A stretch of DNA of 11,162 nt from Actinomycetes bacterium (GTDB lineage Bacteria; Actinomycetota; Coriobacteriia; Anaerosomatales; JAJZPX01): NCBI GenBank assembly GCA_021811025.1, contig JAJZPX010000041.1:1-11162 (forward strand). The letters are read 5' to 3'. Below the pieces are notes generated by a model. The model was not told the DNA's origin, made no database searches, and was given only the letters and a program-made list of their open reading frames with translations. Made by a program: the position numbers and the translations under genes. Shown piece by piece: positions 1 through 6,811 of this stretch (positions are counted from its first letter, which is position 1; every line of letters begins with the position of its first letter).

Positions 1-1075
1 CCTCGGCCGCGATCCCCTAACCGGCAATCGGCGGCGCATGTCCAGGACGGTGCCCGCGAAGAGCGGCCGAGAAGCGCGGATGCGCGCGCATGTACTCGCC
101 GCCAGGGCTGGCAAACCGCTCGGCGGCGAGAGCCTGACGTACCTCATGTACTCGGAGCTGTGGCTTGCGGACGCGGATATCCGCGCGAAGACTCGCGAGG
201 ACTACGACGCCACGCTGCGGAATCACATCTTGCCGTACTTCGGCGGGATGAAGGTGGCAGACATCGCGCCGCTGGCGGTGAAGCAGTGGCTGGGGTGGCT
301 CAAGCGCGAGGGGCGATCCCCTCATGTAGCCGCCAAAGCGTTCCGCATCTTCCGCGCGTCGCTGAACGATGCAGTGAAGCCCTACGGACTTGTCGAGCGC
401 TCCCCCACCGAACCCGTTGCGCCGCCGAAGGTACCGGCGAGAGAGATGGACGCGCTGACTCCCGACGAGGCGATGGCGTACCTCGCGCTGTTTGCCGGGC
501 ACCGCTACGAGATCGCCGTCACGCTCGCGCTCACGTGCGGCCTAAGACGGAGCGAGATCGCCGCGCTGGACCGGCAGTCGCTCCGGGGCGGGATCATCCC
601 GATCCGCCGCGGGCTGCACCGGTCCAAGGGCGGCGGAACGCACTTCGAGCCGCCGAAGTCGAAGCGCTCGAGGCGGGAGGTCAGGCCGCCGGACTTCGTC
701 GCCGAGAGGTGGCCTAAGGGGTTCGGGCCGCTGTTCCCCGACGCGTCCGGCGGCTACACGAATCCGTGCTCCATCCAGCGAGCGTACGAGCGGCACATCC
801 GGCCGACCGTGGGCGGCAAGAAGATCGAGCGCGTCCGCTACGTCCCGTTGCGGGACTTGCGCCACTCAGCGGCCACGCTGCTGCTCTCGATGGGGACGAG
901 TATGGAGGAGGTCCGGGACATCCTCGGACATGAGGACCTCCGCACCACCCAGACCTTCTACGACAAGTCCAACCGCTCGGATAACCCTAAGGCTGCGGGG
1001 CAGATGCAGGCTCTGTTCGGTGGCCAGAAGTGGCCATCTCCACAGGATTCTGCCGGGACCGCCGGGGGGTCGTAG
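1..1075 (+). CDS. int: Tyrosine-family phage integrase (5' end outside window)
   Basis: Site-specific recombinase that would join attP to the host attB and, with accessory factors, reverse the reaction. Counting from the Met codon at 38, residues about 33-125 form a SAM-like core-binding domain and 138-310 the catalytic domain. Visible catalytic residues are R170 (GLRRSE), a lysine in the PKSKRSRREV hairpin (about 207-209), R275 in DLRHSAAT, H298 in LGHEDLRTTQ and the nucleophile Y308 in TFYDKS. The usual His three residues before the second Arg is R272. The frame is open upstream to base 2, and codons before 38 read LGRDPLTGNRRR, which resembles the N-terminal arm-binding domain of such integrases. 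No ribosome binding site precedes the ATG at 38. I therefore call the gene truncated by the window edge. It reads toward the attachment site and overlaps the left arm repeats. The family is certain; the start is not visible. Confidence 0.95.
   Translation, partial: LGRDPLTGNRRRMSRTVPAKSGREARMRAHVLAARAGKPLGGESLTYLMYSELWLADADIRAKTREDYDATLRNHILPYFGGMKVADIAPLAVKQWLGWLKREGRSPHVAAKAFRIFRASLNDAVKPYGLVERSPTEPVAPPKVPAREMDALTPDEAMAYLALFAGHRYEIAVTLALTCGLRRSEIAALDRQSLRGGIIPIRRGLHRSKGGGTHFEPPKSKRSRREVRPPDFVAERWPKGFGPLFPDASGGYTNPCSIQRAYERHIRPTVGGKKIERVRYVPLRDLRHSAATLLLSMGTSMEEVRDILGHEDLRTTQTFYDKSNRSDNPKAAGQMQALFGGQKWPSPQDSAGTAGGS
1021..1036 (+). repeat. Left pair of TGGCCA repeats, candidate integrase arm sites
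   Basis: TGGCCA occurs at 1021-1026 and 1031-1036, a 10-bp spacing, inside the last codons of the integrase gene. The second copy is AGTGGCCA, the same 8-mer as both copies on the other side of the attachment core. One-turn spacing and placement about 90-105 bp left of the core are what arm-type integrase sites look like. That function is inferred. Confidence 0.5.
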
Positions 1076-1127
1076 GGATTCCGCCGCTGGTCAGGGGTCT
1101 AGCGTCGCAGGTCACAGAGCCCTGCCA

Positions 1128-1177
1128 CCTGACTACGAATCAGGACGTCGGGGGTTCGAATCCCTCACGGCGCACCA
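1128..1177 (+). other. attP: attP core: 3' half of a tRNA-Arg(ACG) gene
   Basis: This stretch contains the anticodon arm CCTGA-CTACGAA-TCAGG (1128-1144, anticodon ACG at 1135-1137), a 5-nt variable region, a T-arm GGGGG-TTCGAAT-CCCTC (1150-1166), the 3' acceptor strand ACGGCGC (1167-1173), discriminator A and an encoded CCA (1175-1177). No complementary 5' acceptor strand (GCGCCGT) or D-arm with GG in its loop lies upstream, so it is a 3' fragment and not a working tRNA gene. Tyrosine integrases often use tRNA 3' halves as attachment cores because integration then rebuilds an intact tRNA. It lies 53 bp after int. The exact crossover point, in the anticodon loop or T-loop, cannot be seen. Confidence 0.82.
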
Positions 1178-1225
1178 GCCGCTACCTGCGGACCCTCGCC
1201 CTCGCCTGGAGGGTCCGCGTTGCAT

Positions 1226-1248
1226 CTAGTGGCCAACTAGTGGCCAAC
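1226..1248 (+). repeat. Tandem 11-bp repeat CTAGTGGCCAA x2, candidate integrase arm sites
   Basis: CTAGTGGCCAA is present twice head to tail (1226-1236 and 1237-1247), followed by CT, as if a third copy began. The core octamer AGTGGCCA also occurs in the left pair near the end of int. The repeats sit about 50 bp right of the tRNA-derived core and before the terminator hairpin. The 11-bp period places both copies on one DNA face. Arm-site function is inferred. Confidence 0.55.
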
Positions 1249-1261
1249 TCGACACGCCGAA

Positions 1262-1294
1262 GCCCCGCCGCCTGCACGAAGCAGGCGGCGGGGC
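1262..1294. terminator. Strong GC hairpin between convergent int and late operons
   Basis: A perfect 14-bp inverted repeat GCCCCGCCGCCTGC / GCAGGCGGCGGGGC encloses a 5-nt loop ACGAA. It lies 23 bp beyond the holin stop codon on the - strand and downstream of int and the attachment core on the + strand, so it can end both transcripts. There is no long T-run; the - strand continues TTCGGCG. Weak T-tracts are common for terminators in GC-rich genomes. Confidence 0.8.
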
Positions 1295-1317
1295 GACGAG
1301 GCGGAGCGAGGAGCGGG

Positions 1318-1629
1318 TCAGTCCCGCGGCGTGACGAGCGTCATGCCCGCCGTCAATGGCGCAGTCTTCGTACCGACCACCTGCGACAAGTCGTAGAGTC
1401 CGGCTGCGTTGCCGCCGACGACGGCTCCCGCGCACATCACCTGCAGCACCTGCGGCATCCGGTCGAAGTATGTGTAACCAAGCGCGAGCACCGCGCCGAG
1501 CACGATCGGCGTCGCGATCTTGAGCGCCGAGGGCCCGTTCGGCATCACCGCCAGGATCCGCGTCGTGAGCGCGATGACGAGCCCCACCAGGGGCAGGAGC
1601 GGGACGAGCAGAGCTGCGAGCGTGGACAT
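1318..1629 (-). CDS. Holin-like small membrane protein
   Basis: A 103-residue protein with three probable membrane spans: about residues 2-26 (many Leu, Val, Ala), 35-56 (ATPIVLGAVLALGYTYF region) and 63-85 (Gly/Ala-rich). Holins are small phage membrane proteins that permeabilise the cytoplasmic membrane and time lysis. The ATG at 1629 is chosen because AAGGAGG precedes it by six bases; the longer open frame upstream is Arg/Ser-rich and lacks such a site. It is the last gene of the leftward late operon, directly before the terminator hairpin and 183 bp after the amidase gene. I infer the holin role from size, topology and position next to an endolysin; no family-specific motif was recognised. 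Confidence 0.75.
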   Translation of the reverse strand: MSTLAALLVPLLPLVGLVIALTTRILAVMPNGPSALKIATPIVLGAVLALGYTYFDRMPQVLQVMCAGAVVGGNAAGLYDLSQVVGTKTAPLTAGMTLVTPRD

Positions 1630-1812
1630 GACTGCCTCCTTCGAAGTTGGCGAACGAGATGACGCCCGGCCGGCCGTCCTTGAAACGTCCCGGGACGCAG
1701 GCGAGGCCGTAAGCGAGTGGAGGTCAGACAGCGGGGACCGCGCCGGGCGGCGTGAAGGCATGGCAAAGCATGCCCGCTGCTTGGTTGGCTCGCGTAGGCC
1801 GGGCGGTGGAAC
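1630..1812. other. 183-bp non-coding gap in the lysis module with two palindromes
   Basis: This is the longest stretch between two late genes without a gene on either strand. It holds a 12-bp perfect palindrome CGTCCCGGGACG at 1686-1697 and an inverted repeat GGCATG-gcaaag-CATGCC at 1757-1774. Neither is followed by a T-run. They could be protein-binding sites or RNA hairpins that adjust holin expression relative to the amidase. I see no convincing promoter. Open frames crossing the gap have composition and codon use of shadow frames. Confidence 0.4.
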
Positions 1813-2583
1813 CTAGTGGCGACCGAGCGCGCCTGCCGCGGCCTTCGCGGCGTCGGCTATGCGCGCCTTCGCGTCCCGGCACTCGACCGAGGCGCTCGCG
1901 CTGGCGAGCGGCCACAGCGCCGGGCCGAGCGATGCGCCGCCGTTCGCCCAGGCGAGCAGGCGGTCTGCGGTGGCGGCATCGGCGTGGACGACGATGACGG
2001 CGTGCGACCTCGACGGAGCGGGCACCGGTGTCGGCGTCGGGCCGGCAGCCCTGTACGCCACGCCGAGGTGGTCGCAGATTCCGCGGCAGATGGCCTCGGC
2101 CTCCAGCGCCTGCCACGACGGGTTGACCATCAGCGCGTGCTCCTGGGAGTTGCTGATGAACCCGCCCTCGACGATGACGGCAGGCATCCTCGTCCCGTTG
2201 AGGACCGCAAGCCCGGGCCGGCGGCTCAAGCCGCGGTCCGGGAGCGGGGTCAGCGGCTGCATGCGGTCGTAGATGTGCCCCGCAAGAGCCCTACCCTTAT
2301 CGCTCACGTACAGCACCGAGCAGCCGTGCGCGGCCGGGTTGTCGAGCTGATCGAAGTGCACGGACACGAACAGGTCCGCGCCCCACTCGTTGGCGATCGC
2401 GCAGCGCGTCTGGAGCGTCGGGTACATCTCGCCGACGCGCGTCATCTTCACTGCCCAGCCCTGACGCTCGGCGGCGGACTTGAGCATCAGCGCTACCGCG
2501 AGGGCTACGTCGTCTTCCTCCGTCCCGAACCCGACGGCGCCCGAGTCCTGGCCCCCGTGCCCGGGGTCGATGCAGAGCTTCAT
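1813..2583 (-). CDS. N-acetylmuramoyl-L-alanine amidase endolysin (Amidase_3)
   Basis: This enzyme cuts the bond between N-acetylmuramic acid and L-alanine in peptidoglycan, releasing progeny phage. The 256-residue protein starts at the ATG at 2583, preceded by AAGGGGG. Residues 1-165 match the zinc amidase AmiC/CwlC-like fold: H9 in DPGHGG, E23 in the TEEDDV segment and H76 in VSVHFD are the expected zinc ligands, and E139 in VIVEGGFISN the catalytic glutamate. A Pro/Thr linker (about 178-187) leads to an unrecognised Ala-rich module of about 70 residues ending in GALGRH, probably for cell-wall binding. No signal peptide is present, so export would need the holin. The gene starts 11 bp after the XhlA-like gene. 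Longer upstream readings of this frame are Arg-rich and lack a ribosome binding site. Confidence 0.93.
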   Translation of the reverse strand: MKLCIDPGHGGQDSGAVGFGTEEDDVALAVALMLKSAAERQGWAVKMTRVGEMYPTLQTRCAIANEWGADLFVSVHFDQLDNPAAHGCSVLYVSDKGRALAGHIYDRMQPLTPLPDRGLSRRPGLAVLNGTRMPAVIVEGGFISNSQEHALMVNPSWQALEAEAICRGICDHLGVAYRAAGPTPTPVPAPSRSHAVIVVHADAATADRLLAWANGGASLGPALWPLASASASVECRDAKARIADAAKAAAGALGRH

Positions 2584-2594
2584 GGCGAGCCCCC

Positions 2595-2840
2595 TTACCT
2601 CACGAGTGCGAGTCCGATCGAGACCACGGCGCCGAGCAGCGAGACGAGCACGGCGCCGGCGAGTCCCCACAGCCAGCCGCGCACCTCCGTCACGCGCCCG
2701 TCCACAGCGGCGACGTAAGCCGCGTCCGCCTTTCGCTCGAGCGCCGCGTCGAGCTTGGTCTCGACGCGGGATACCGCGCTGCACACGTCGTCCATCCGGC
2801 TTTCGAGCACAGCCAGTCGCGCCTCCTCAGATTGCGTCAC
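2595..2840 (-). CDS. XhlA-like holin accessory protein
   Basis: An 81-residue protein with a charged, heptad-like N-terminal half (about 4-50, including LESRMDDVCSAVSRVETKLD) predicted as a coiled coil, and one C-terminal membrane span (about 56-80). This matches XhlA/hemolysin-type small proteins encoded beside endolysins in phages of Gram-positive bacteria, where they cooperate with a holin. The start is a GTG at 2840, with AGGAG about eight bases upstream. It begins 11 bp after the Tal-like gene and ends 11 bp before the amidase ATG. The function is inferred from architecture and neighbours. It could instead be a spanin-like or purely structural membrane protein. Confidence 0.75.
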   Translation of the reverse strand: MTQSEEARLAVLESRMDDVCSAVSRVETKLDAALERKADAAYVAAVDGRVTEVRGWLWGLAGAVLVSLLGAVVSIGLALVR

Positions 2841-2851
2841 GTCGGTCTCCT

Positions 2852-4381
2852 CTATAGCGGGTAGACGCGGCCCCTGCGGCGCTCGCGGCGCACGGCCTTG
2901 GCGACGGCCGCCGCGGCGGTGGGCGGCCCGCCCTCCAGCGTCAGCGTGGCGGACGACCGGCCGAGCTTGTCCACCCTAGTGATCCGGCTCGCGATTGAGC
3001 CGTAGTCCGACAGGTGCAGGGCGATGAAGCGGCCCGCCTCGACCTCGCAGGGCAGGATGCGCCGGCCGCGATAGCGCAGCGGCACCGTGATCTGCACGGA
3101 CCCCGGCGCCGAGTCGCGATTGACGAGCGCCTGGTGCGCCTGCGCAGCCGCCGTCGCGGCGGCCGCCGACGTTGTGTTGACGCCGATCGTGTCGTAGCGA
3201 TCGATCCCGAGCCGCACCGGCGAGTGAGTGATGTCCGTGTCGGTCACATCTGCGTAGGCCGTCCGGCCGGTCATCGCGTCCCGGTACGTCGCGCGGGTGA
3301 TGCGCGCCTTGCCGGCAAACGGCGTCGGGAGCAGCGTCGCGACAACCCCCTGTCCGTCGACGATGGCCTCATACGCCGGCGGTGCGCTCTCGCGCGGCTC
3401 ATAGACCGGCACGCACGTCCATCCGCCCCCGACGAGGCGATACCACCAGCCGTAGCGCCAGCCCGTCTTGTCCACCACCTCGGCCGCCTTGTCGGTTGCC
3501 TTGGAGGTCGGCTCGAAGTAGACGCGGCCGAGGTCCGTCGCGTCAGGCGCGACGAACGCGCGGTAGGCGGCGGACGCGGGCAGCGTCGAGGCGGGCAGAC
3601 GATCGAGCGAGTCGGTCAGCACGGCCGAGGCTTGCGGCAGCACCACGCCCGTGCCGGCGGCATTGTCGCAGGCGTAGAGCTTGAGCGCGTAGGCCGTCGC
3701 CGACTTGTCGCCGATCGGGGTGTAGGCGGTCGGGATGGAGAGCGACAGCTGGAGCGCGGTGATGCCCGATCCCGTGATCTCGCCGGCCCACCCGGTGCCG
3801 TCTCCGGGGTTGGCGATGGCGATGGTAGTCCACGAGTACGGCTCCCCCCTCACTGCCGGGGAGATCGGCACGCCCGCCTGCGCTTGCGGCGTCATGGCCG
3901 CCACGTCGCGCGAGAGCTGGAAGTTTATCCGCAAGCGATTCGTCGGCGGGAACGTGATGCACGCGCCGTTGAAAGCGCCCGCGGCGTAGGCGGTGCCGTC
4001 CTGCCACGCCCACGTGATCCCGTCGGCGTCCACGCTGACGGACAGGTTGCGGTCCACCGTCGTGCGGGTCCGTGCCTGGAACTGGGAGGTGTCGGTCTCG
4101 CAGATGAGCGCCTCTCGCATGGGATCGTCGAGGAGGTGCTGCCAGCCCCACGCGTGAATGTCGTCGCCCGCCGAGTCCACCACGCCCGCCCACACCGGCC
4201 GACTCGCGACGAGCATGACCTCGGCGCGCTCCAGACGCGAGCGGACCAGGCGCGAGAGACGCGCCTTGATCGTCGCGTCGTAATAGCCGCCGGGGTCCGC
4301 CTCGGAGTAGGCGGGCTCTTCGAGCACGTCAAGCCCGCGCCACGTCAGCGTGCCGTGCTGCCGGTAGAGCGCGGCGAGCAT
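2852..4381 (-). CDS. Tal-like baseplate hub / minor tail protein
   Basis: A 509-residue structural protein directly downstream of the Dit-like gene. The N-terminal region (about 1-90, with RPVWAGVVDSAGDD and HAWGWQHLL) resembles the opening beta-rich domain of siphophage tail-associated hub proteins. The middle (about 95-310) is a Thr/Ala/Gly-rich beta-type insert. The C-terminal part (about 440-490, with RGRRILPCEVEAGRF and SATLTLEGG) looks like a hub domain that loads the next tail component, and the tail end is strongly basic (RRERRRGR). The ATG is one base after the preceding TAG, with only a weak ribosome binding site, so translation is probably coupled. No catalytic motif was seen. The Tal assignment rests on position and weak pattern resemblance; 'minor tail protein' is the safe reading. 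Confidence 0.75.
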   Translation of the reverse strand: MLAALYRQHGTLTWRGLDVLEEPAYSEADPGGYYDATIKARLSRLVRSRLERAEVMLVASRPVWAGVVDSAGDDIHAWGWQHLLDDPMREALICETDTSQFQARTRTTVDRNLSVSVDADGITWAWQDGTAYAAGAFNGACITFPPTNRLRINFQLSRDVAAMTPQAQAGVPISPAVRGEPYSWTTIAIANPGDGTGWAGEITGSGITALQLSLSIPTAYTPIGDKSATAYALKLYACDNAAGTGVVLPQASAVLTDSLDRLPASTLPASAAYRAFVAPDATDLGRVYFEPTSKATDKAAEVVDKTGWRYGWWYRLVGGGWTCVPVYEPRESAPPAYEAIVDGQGVVATLLPTPFAGKARITRATYRDAMTGRTAYADVTDTDITHSPVRLGIDRYDTIGVNTTSAAAATAAAQAHQALVNRDSAPGSVQITVPLRYRGRRILPCEVEAGRFIALHLSDYGSIASRITRVDKLGRSSATLTLEGGPPTAAAAVAKAVRRERRRGRVYPL

Positions 4382-4382
4382 C

Positions 4383-6809
4383 CTACTCGCCGCCGACGCG
4401 GTTGATCATGCACGGGACGTACGCGATGGAGAGCGCGCACGTCGTCGGCGCTGCCGTCTTCGGCGCATCCCACAGCGGCGTCCAGTCGCTGTCGCCGGGA
4501 GGCATCCACAGGCCGAACCCGTAGGGGATGCGCGTGAGGGCGGGACCGGCGTCGTTGGCGTAAGCGGTCGTCAGGTACGCCTGTCGGCCGTCGGCCGTAA
4601 GCCCGGTGCCGTCGAACAGCGCGCCGGTGCCCGCGCCGAAGGCCCCGAACGCGTGCTCAATGAAGCGCGCGTCGGCTATCGTCACGGTGTCCACGGACGC
4701 CGTCTTGCCCGCCGTGCCCTTCGCCTGCACCTCGACGGAGCTGTCGAACGTTGCGGGCACCTGGCCCAGCACGGCGAAGTAGAGGTCGTCTGTCGCCGAG
4801 CCGTTGAGCGCGCCGCCCGAATAGGGGTTGGCGACGGACTTGTACAGCGTGCCGCTGGCACCGACGGTGTCAACCATCAGAGTGTACACGCCCGTTTCCG
4901 GGACTACGTAGGGCTCGTCGAAGGCCACCGCGAACTCCCCGGCAGTCGCGGGGAGGGCGACGGAGAGCGTCTGCCCCGCCACCAGCGCGGTCCCACGCAG
5001 GAGATTGACGTAGACTTCCGCCCCTAGTGCGCTGCTCCCCTTCAGGAGGACGCCCGTGACGCGCCACCCACACGCCAGTGTGATCGTCTGCTGGGGGCGC
5101 GGAGTGACCAACGGACCGATGGCGACCGCGCTCGTGCCCGTTCTCTGCGAGATGAAGTCGCCGCCGGACCCGTAGAGGACGGCGGGCACCTCGGTAGCCG
5201 GGATGGTGACGACGCCGAGGTTCGCGAGCTCGTAGCCGTCCCCGTTCTGCGTCGCGCGAACCTCCTGGCCCTCCCATGCCGAGGTCGAGGTGGACAGCGT
5301 GCCCGAGCCGGACGTCTTCGCCACCGCGCGCAGCGAGGTCGGCCCCGTCGCGTCGTCGTTCCGGGTTCGCGCGAACACCGTCCACTCTCCGCGATGCGCG
5401 TTCGTCTCGTAGACGGCGGCGCCCGAAGGCGCCGTCCACGCCGAGCCGAGCGCGACGGCGGCCGCCTGGCCGGACAGCGCCGCGGTATCCGCCGTCCCCT
5501 GGTAGTCCTGGGTGGGCGCGAAGCCGGCGGCGGCGCCCTCGCGCGCGCGTATCCAGTCGATGCGGTAGTACTGCGGGAAGACGGACGTCGCGTCCGGCAG
5601 GCCCTCCCACGGATGGCCGACCGCCGTGTTAGCGACGATCCAGCAGGGTCCCGCGGAGATGGAGGCGCGGTACTCGCCGGTCTTGACTCCGTCGACGAAG
5701 AACCGGACGTAGCCGGGCTGCCAGTCCACCGCGAAGATGTGATAGGCGTCCGAGTACAGACCGGACGGCAGCGTGACGGAGGTCGTGTAGACCTCCACGC
5801 CGCCGACGTGGATCGTATGGTGGCACGTGCCGGCCGACGAGCCGAGTATCTCGGCCACGTCGATCTCCAGGTCCACGCCGTTGCTAAGCCAGAATGCGGG
5901 CAGGATGCCCTTCGTCGCAGGCACCTGCGCGCGCATCTCGTAGTAGCCGTAGCCGAAGGCTTTGCGCGAGGCGGCGGTAGAGCCCGACGTGGAGCCGGAG
6001 CTGATGATGCCGGACTGGTAGTCGTAGCCGTTGGCCGTGACCTGGCGCGTCGAGAGCACGCACTGGCCACCGGCGACGTTGACGTCCTCCCAGTTGTAGT
6101 ACTGCAGCTCGCCCGCGACGTGATGCGCGTTGAAGATCGTCTCGACCCTCCAGACGTCCGCGTCTATCCCGGTGCCGGAGAACTCGTCCGCCCAGTGCGT
6201 GGGCGGGGCCAGCGGGTGGCACGACAGCAGGACGGACTCCGACGCCTGCGCGGGCACCACGCGCGCCTGCACCCTGCCGTACGTCTCGCCGGCAGCGCCC
6301 ACGACGTGGGCAGGCGTGCCGTACGCCCAGGCCGCGTAGTTGTGCCCGCCGCTGGCGGAGTGGTCGGTGCCGTCGATCGCGTCGCCATTCTCGTCCGTGG
6401 CGAAGCGCTGGGGGAGGTCCCACGAGGGGTAGCGGGTGCCCGAGATGGTGAGCATGCTCCACTGCCCAGTCCCATCAGTCTCGCAGGACTCGGGGTGTGC
6501 CGTGCGGATCGTCCCGGCTAGGGCCGGGGCGTCTTCTTCCGACAGCGCGATCCGCGCGCCTGGTGCGAACGCCCGCCGGAGCGCGGACAGCTCCGCGGCG
6601 GTGGCGCGCCCGGTCGGACCGGTAACCCTCATCGTCAGCGTGAACGGCGTGGCGGAGTACGAGTCAGGCACCTCCAGTCCCAAAGCGTACTCATCTGCGA
6701 GCGCCGTCGCCGACGGTAGCGCGTTTGGGAAGGCATATCTGCCGCCGGGGCCGAGCACGTCGTCCGTGGTGTCGACGCCATTGATGGCGAGCAGGCTGAG
6801 CTTCGACAT
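4383..6809 (-). CDS. Distal tail (Dit-like) protein with inserted GH16 glycoside hydrolase domain
   Basis: An 808-residue virion protein placed after the tape measure, where Dit proteins sit. Residues about 1-200 are a Dit-like beta-rich part (FTLTMRVTGPTGR, ELSALRRAFAPG). Residues about 206-424 form a GH16 fold: WADEFSG, then GELQYYN, GYGYYEMRAQ, LPAFWLSNG, the catalytic motif EIDVAE (E315 nucleophile, D317, E320 acid/base), HTIHVGG, FAVDWQPGYVRFFVDG and RIDWIRARE. The EIDxxE spacing is that of laminarinase- and carrageenase-type GH16 enzymes, which cleave beta-1,3 or beta-1,4 glycosidic bonds. Residues about 575-685 look like a further beta-sandwich, and the C-terminus (IPYGFGLWMPPGDSD) has no assigned fold. 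The likely role is adsorption plus digestion of a host surface or matrix polysaccharide; the substrate is unknown. The ATG has GGAGG six bases upstream and lies two bases after the tape measure stop. The GH16 call is strong; the Dit call is positional. Confidence 0.88.
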   Translation of the reverse strand: MSKLSLLAINGVDTTDDVLGPGGRYAFPNALPSATALADEYALGLEVPDSYSATPFTLTMRVTGPTGRATAAELSALRRAFAPGARIALSEEDAPALAGTIRTAHPESCETDGTGQWSMLTISGTRYPSWDLPQRFATDENGDAIDGTDHSASGGHNYAAWAYGTPAHVVGAAGETYGRVQARVVPAQASESVLLSCHPLAPPTHWADEFSGTGIDADVWRVETIFNAHHVAGELQYYNWEDVNVAGGQCVLSTRQVTANGYDYQSGIISSGSTSGSTAASRKAFGYGYYEMRAQVPATKGILPAFWLSNGVDLEIDVAEILGSSAGTCHHTIHVGGVEVYTTSVTLPSGLYSDAYHIFAVDWQPGYVRFFVDGVKTGEYRASISAGPCWIVANTAVGHPWEGLPDATSVFPQYYRIDWIRAREGAAAGFAPTQDYQGTADTAALSGQAAAVALGSAWTAPSGAAVYETNAHRGEWTVFARTRNDDATGPTSLRAVAKTSGSGTLSTSTSAWEGQEVRATQNGDGYELANLGVVTIPATEVPAVLYGSGGDFISQRTGTSAVAIGPLVTPRPQQTITLACGWRVTGVLLKGSSALGAEVYVNLLRGTALVAGQTLSVALPATAGEFAVAFDEPYVVPETGVYTLMVDTVGASGTLYKSVANPYSGGALNGSATDDLYFAVLGQVPATFDSSVEVQAKGTAGKTASVDTVTIADARFIEHAFGAFGAGTGALFDGTGLTADGRQAYLTTAYANDAGPALTRIPYGFGLWMPPGDSDWTPLWDAPKTAAPTTCALSIAYVPCMINRVGGE

Positions 6810-6811
6810 GC

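Noticed and set aside
1101..1177. A complete tRNA gene upstream of and including the anticodon arm, using GCGTCGC (1102-1108) as 5' acceptor strand
   Set aside because: Six of seven acceptor pairs could form and a CAGG/CCTG hairpin (1108-1111, 1121-1124) mimics a D-arm, but U8, A14 and the GG of the D-loop are missing and the two elements overlap. A 3' fragment serving as attP explains it better.
2584..2784. Longer amidase reading from 2784
   Set aside because: The extra 67 residues are Arg-rich shadow of the XhlA-like gene; the domain starts at MKLCIDPGHGG.
3014..4405. Long + strand open frame of 463 codons
   Set aside because: Antisense shadow of the Tal-like gene: Arg/Gly/Val-rich with no domain or ribosome binding site. 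Long antisense frames are expected at this GC content.
5394..6521. 375-codon + strand open frame
   Set aside because: Antisense shadow of the GH16 part of the Dit-like gene: no ribosome binding site, composition of a shadow frame.
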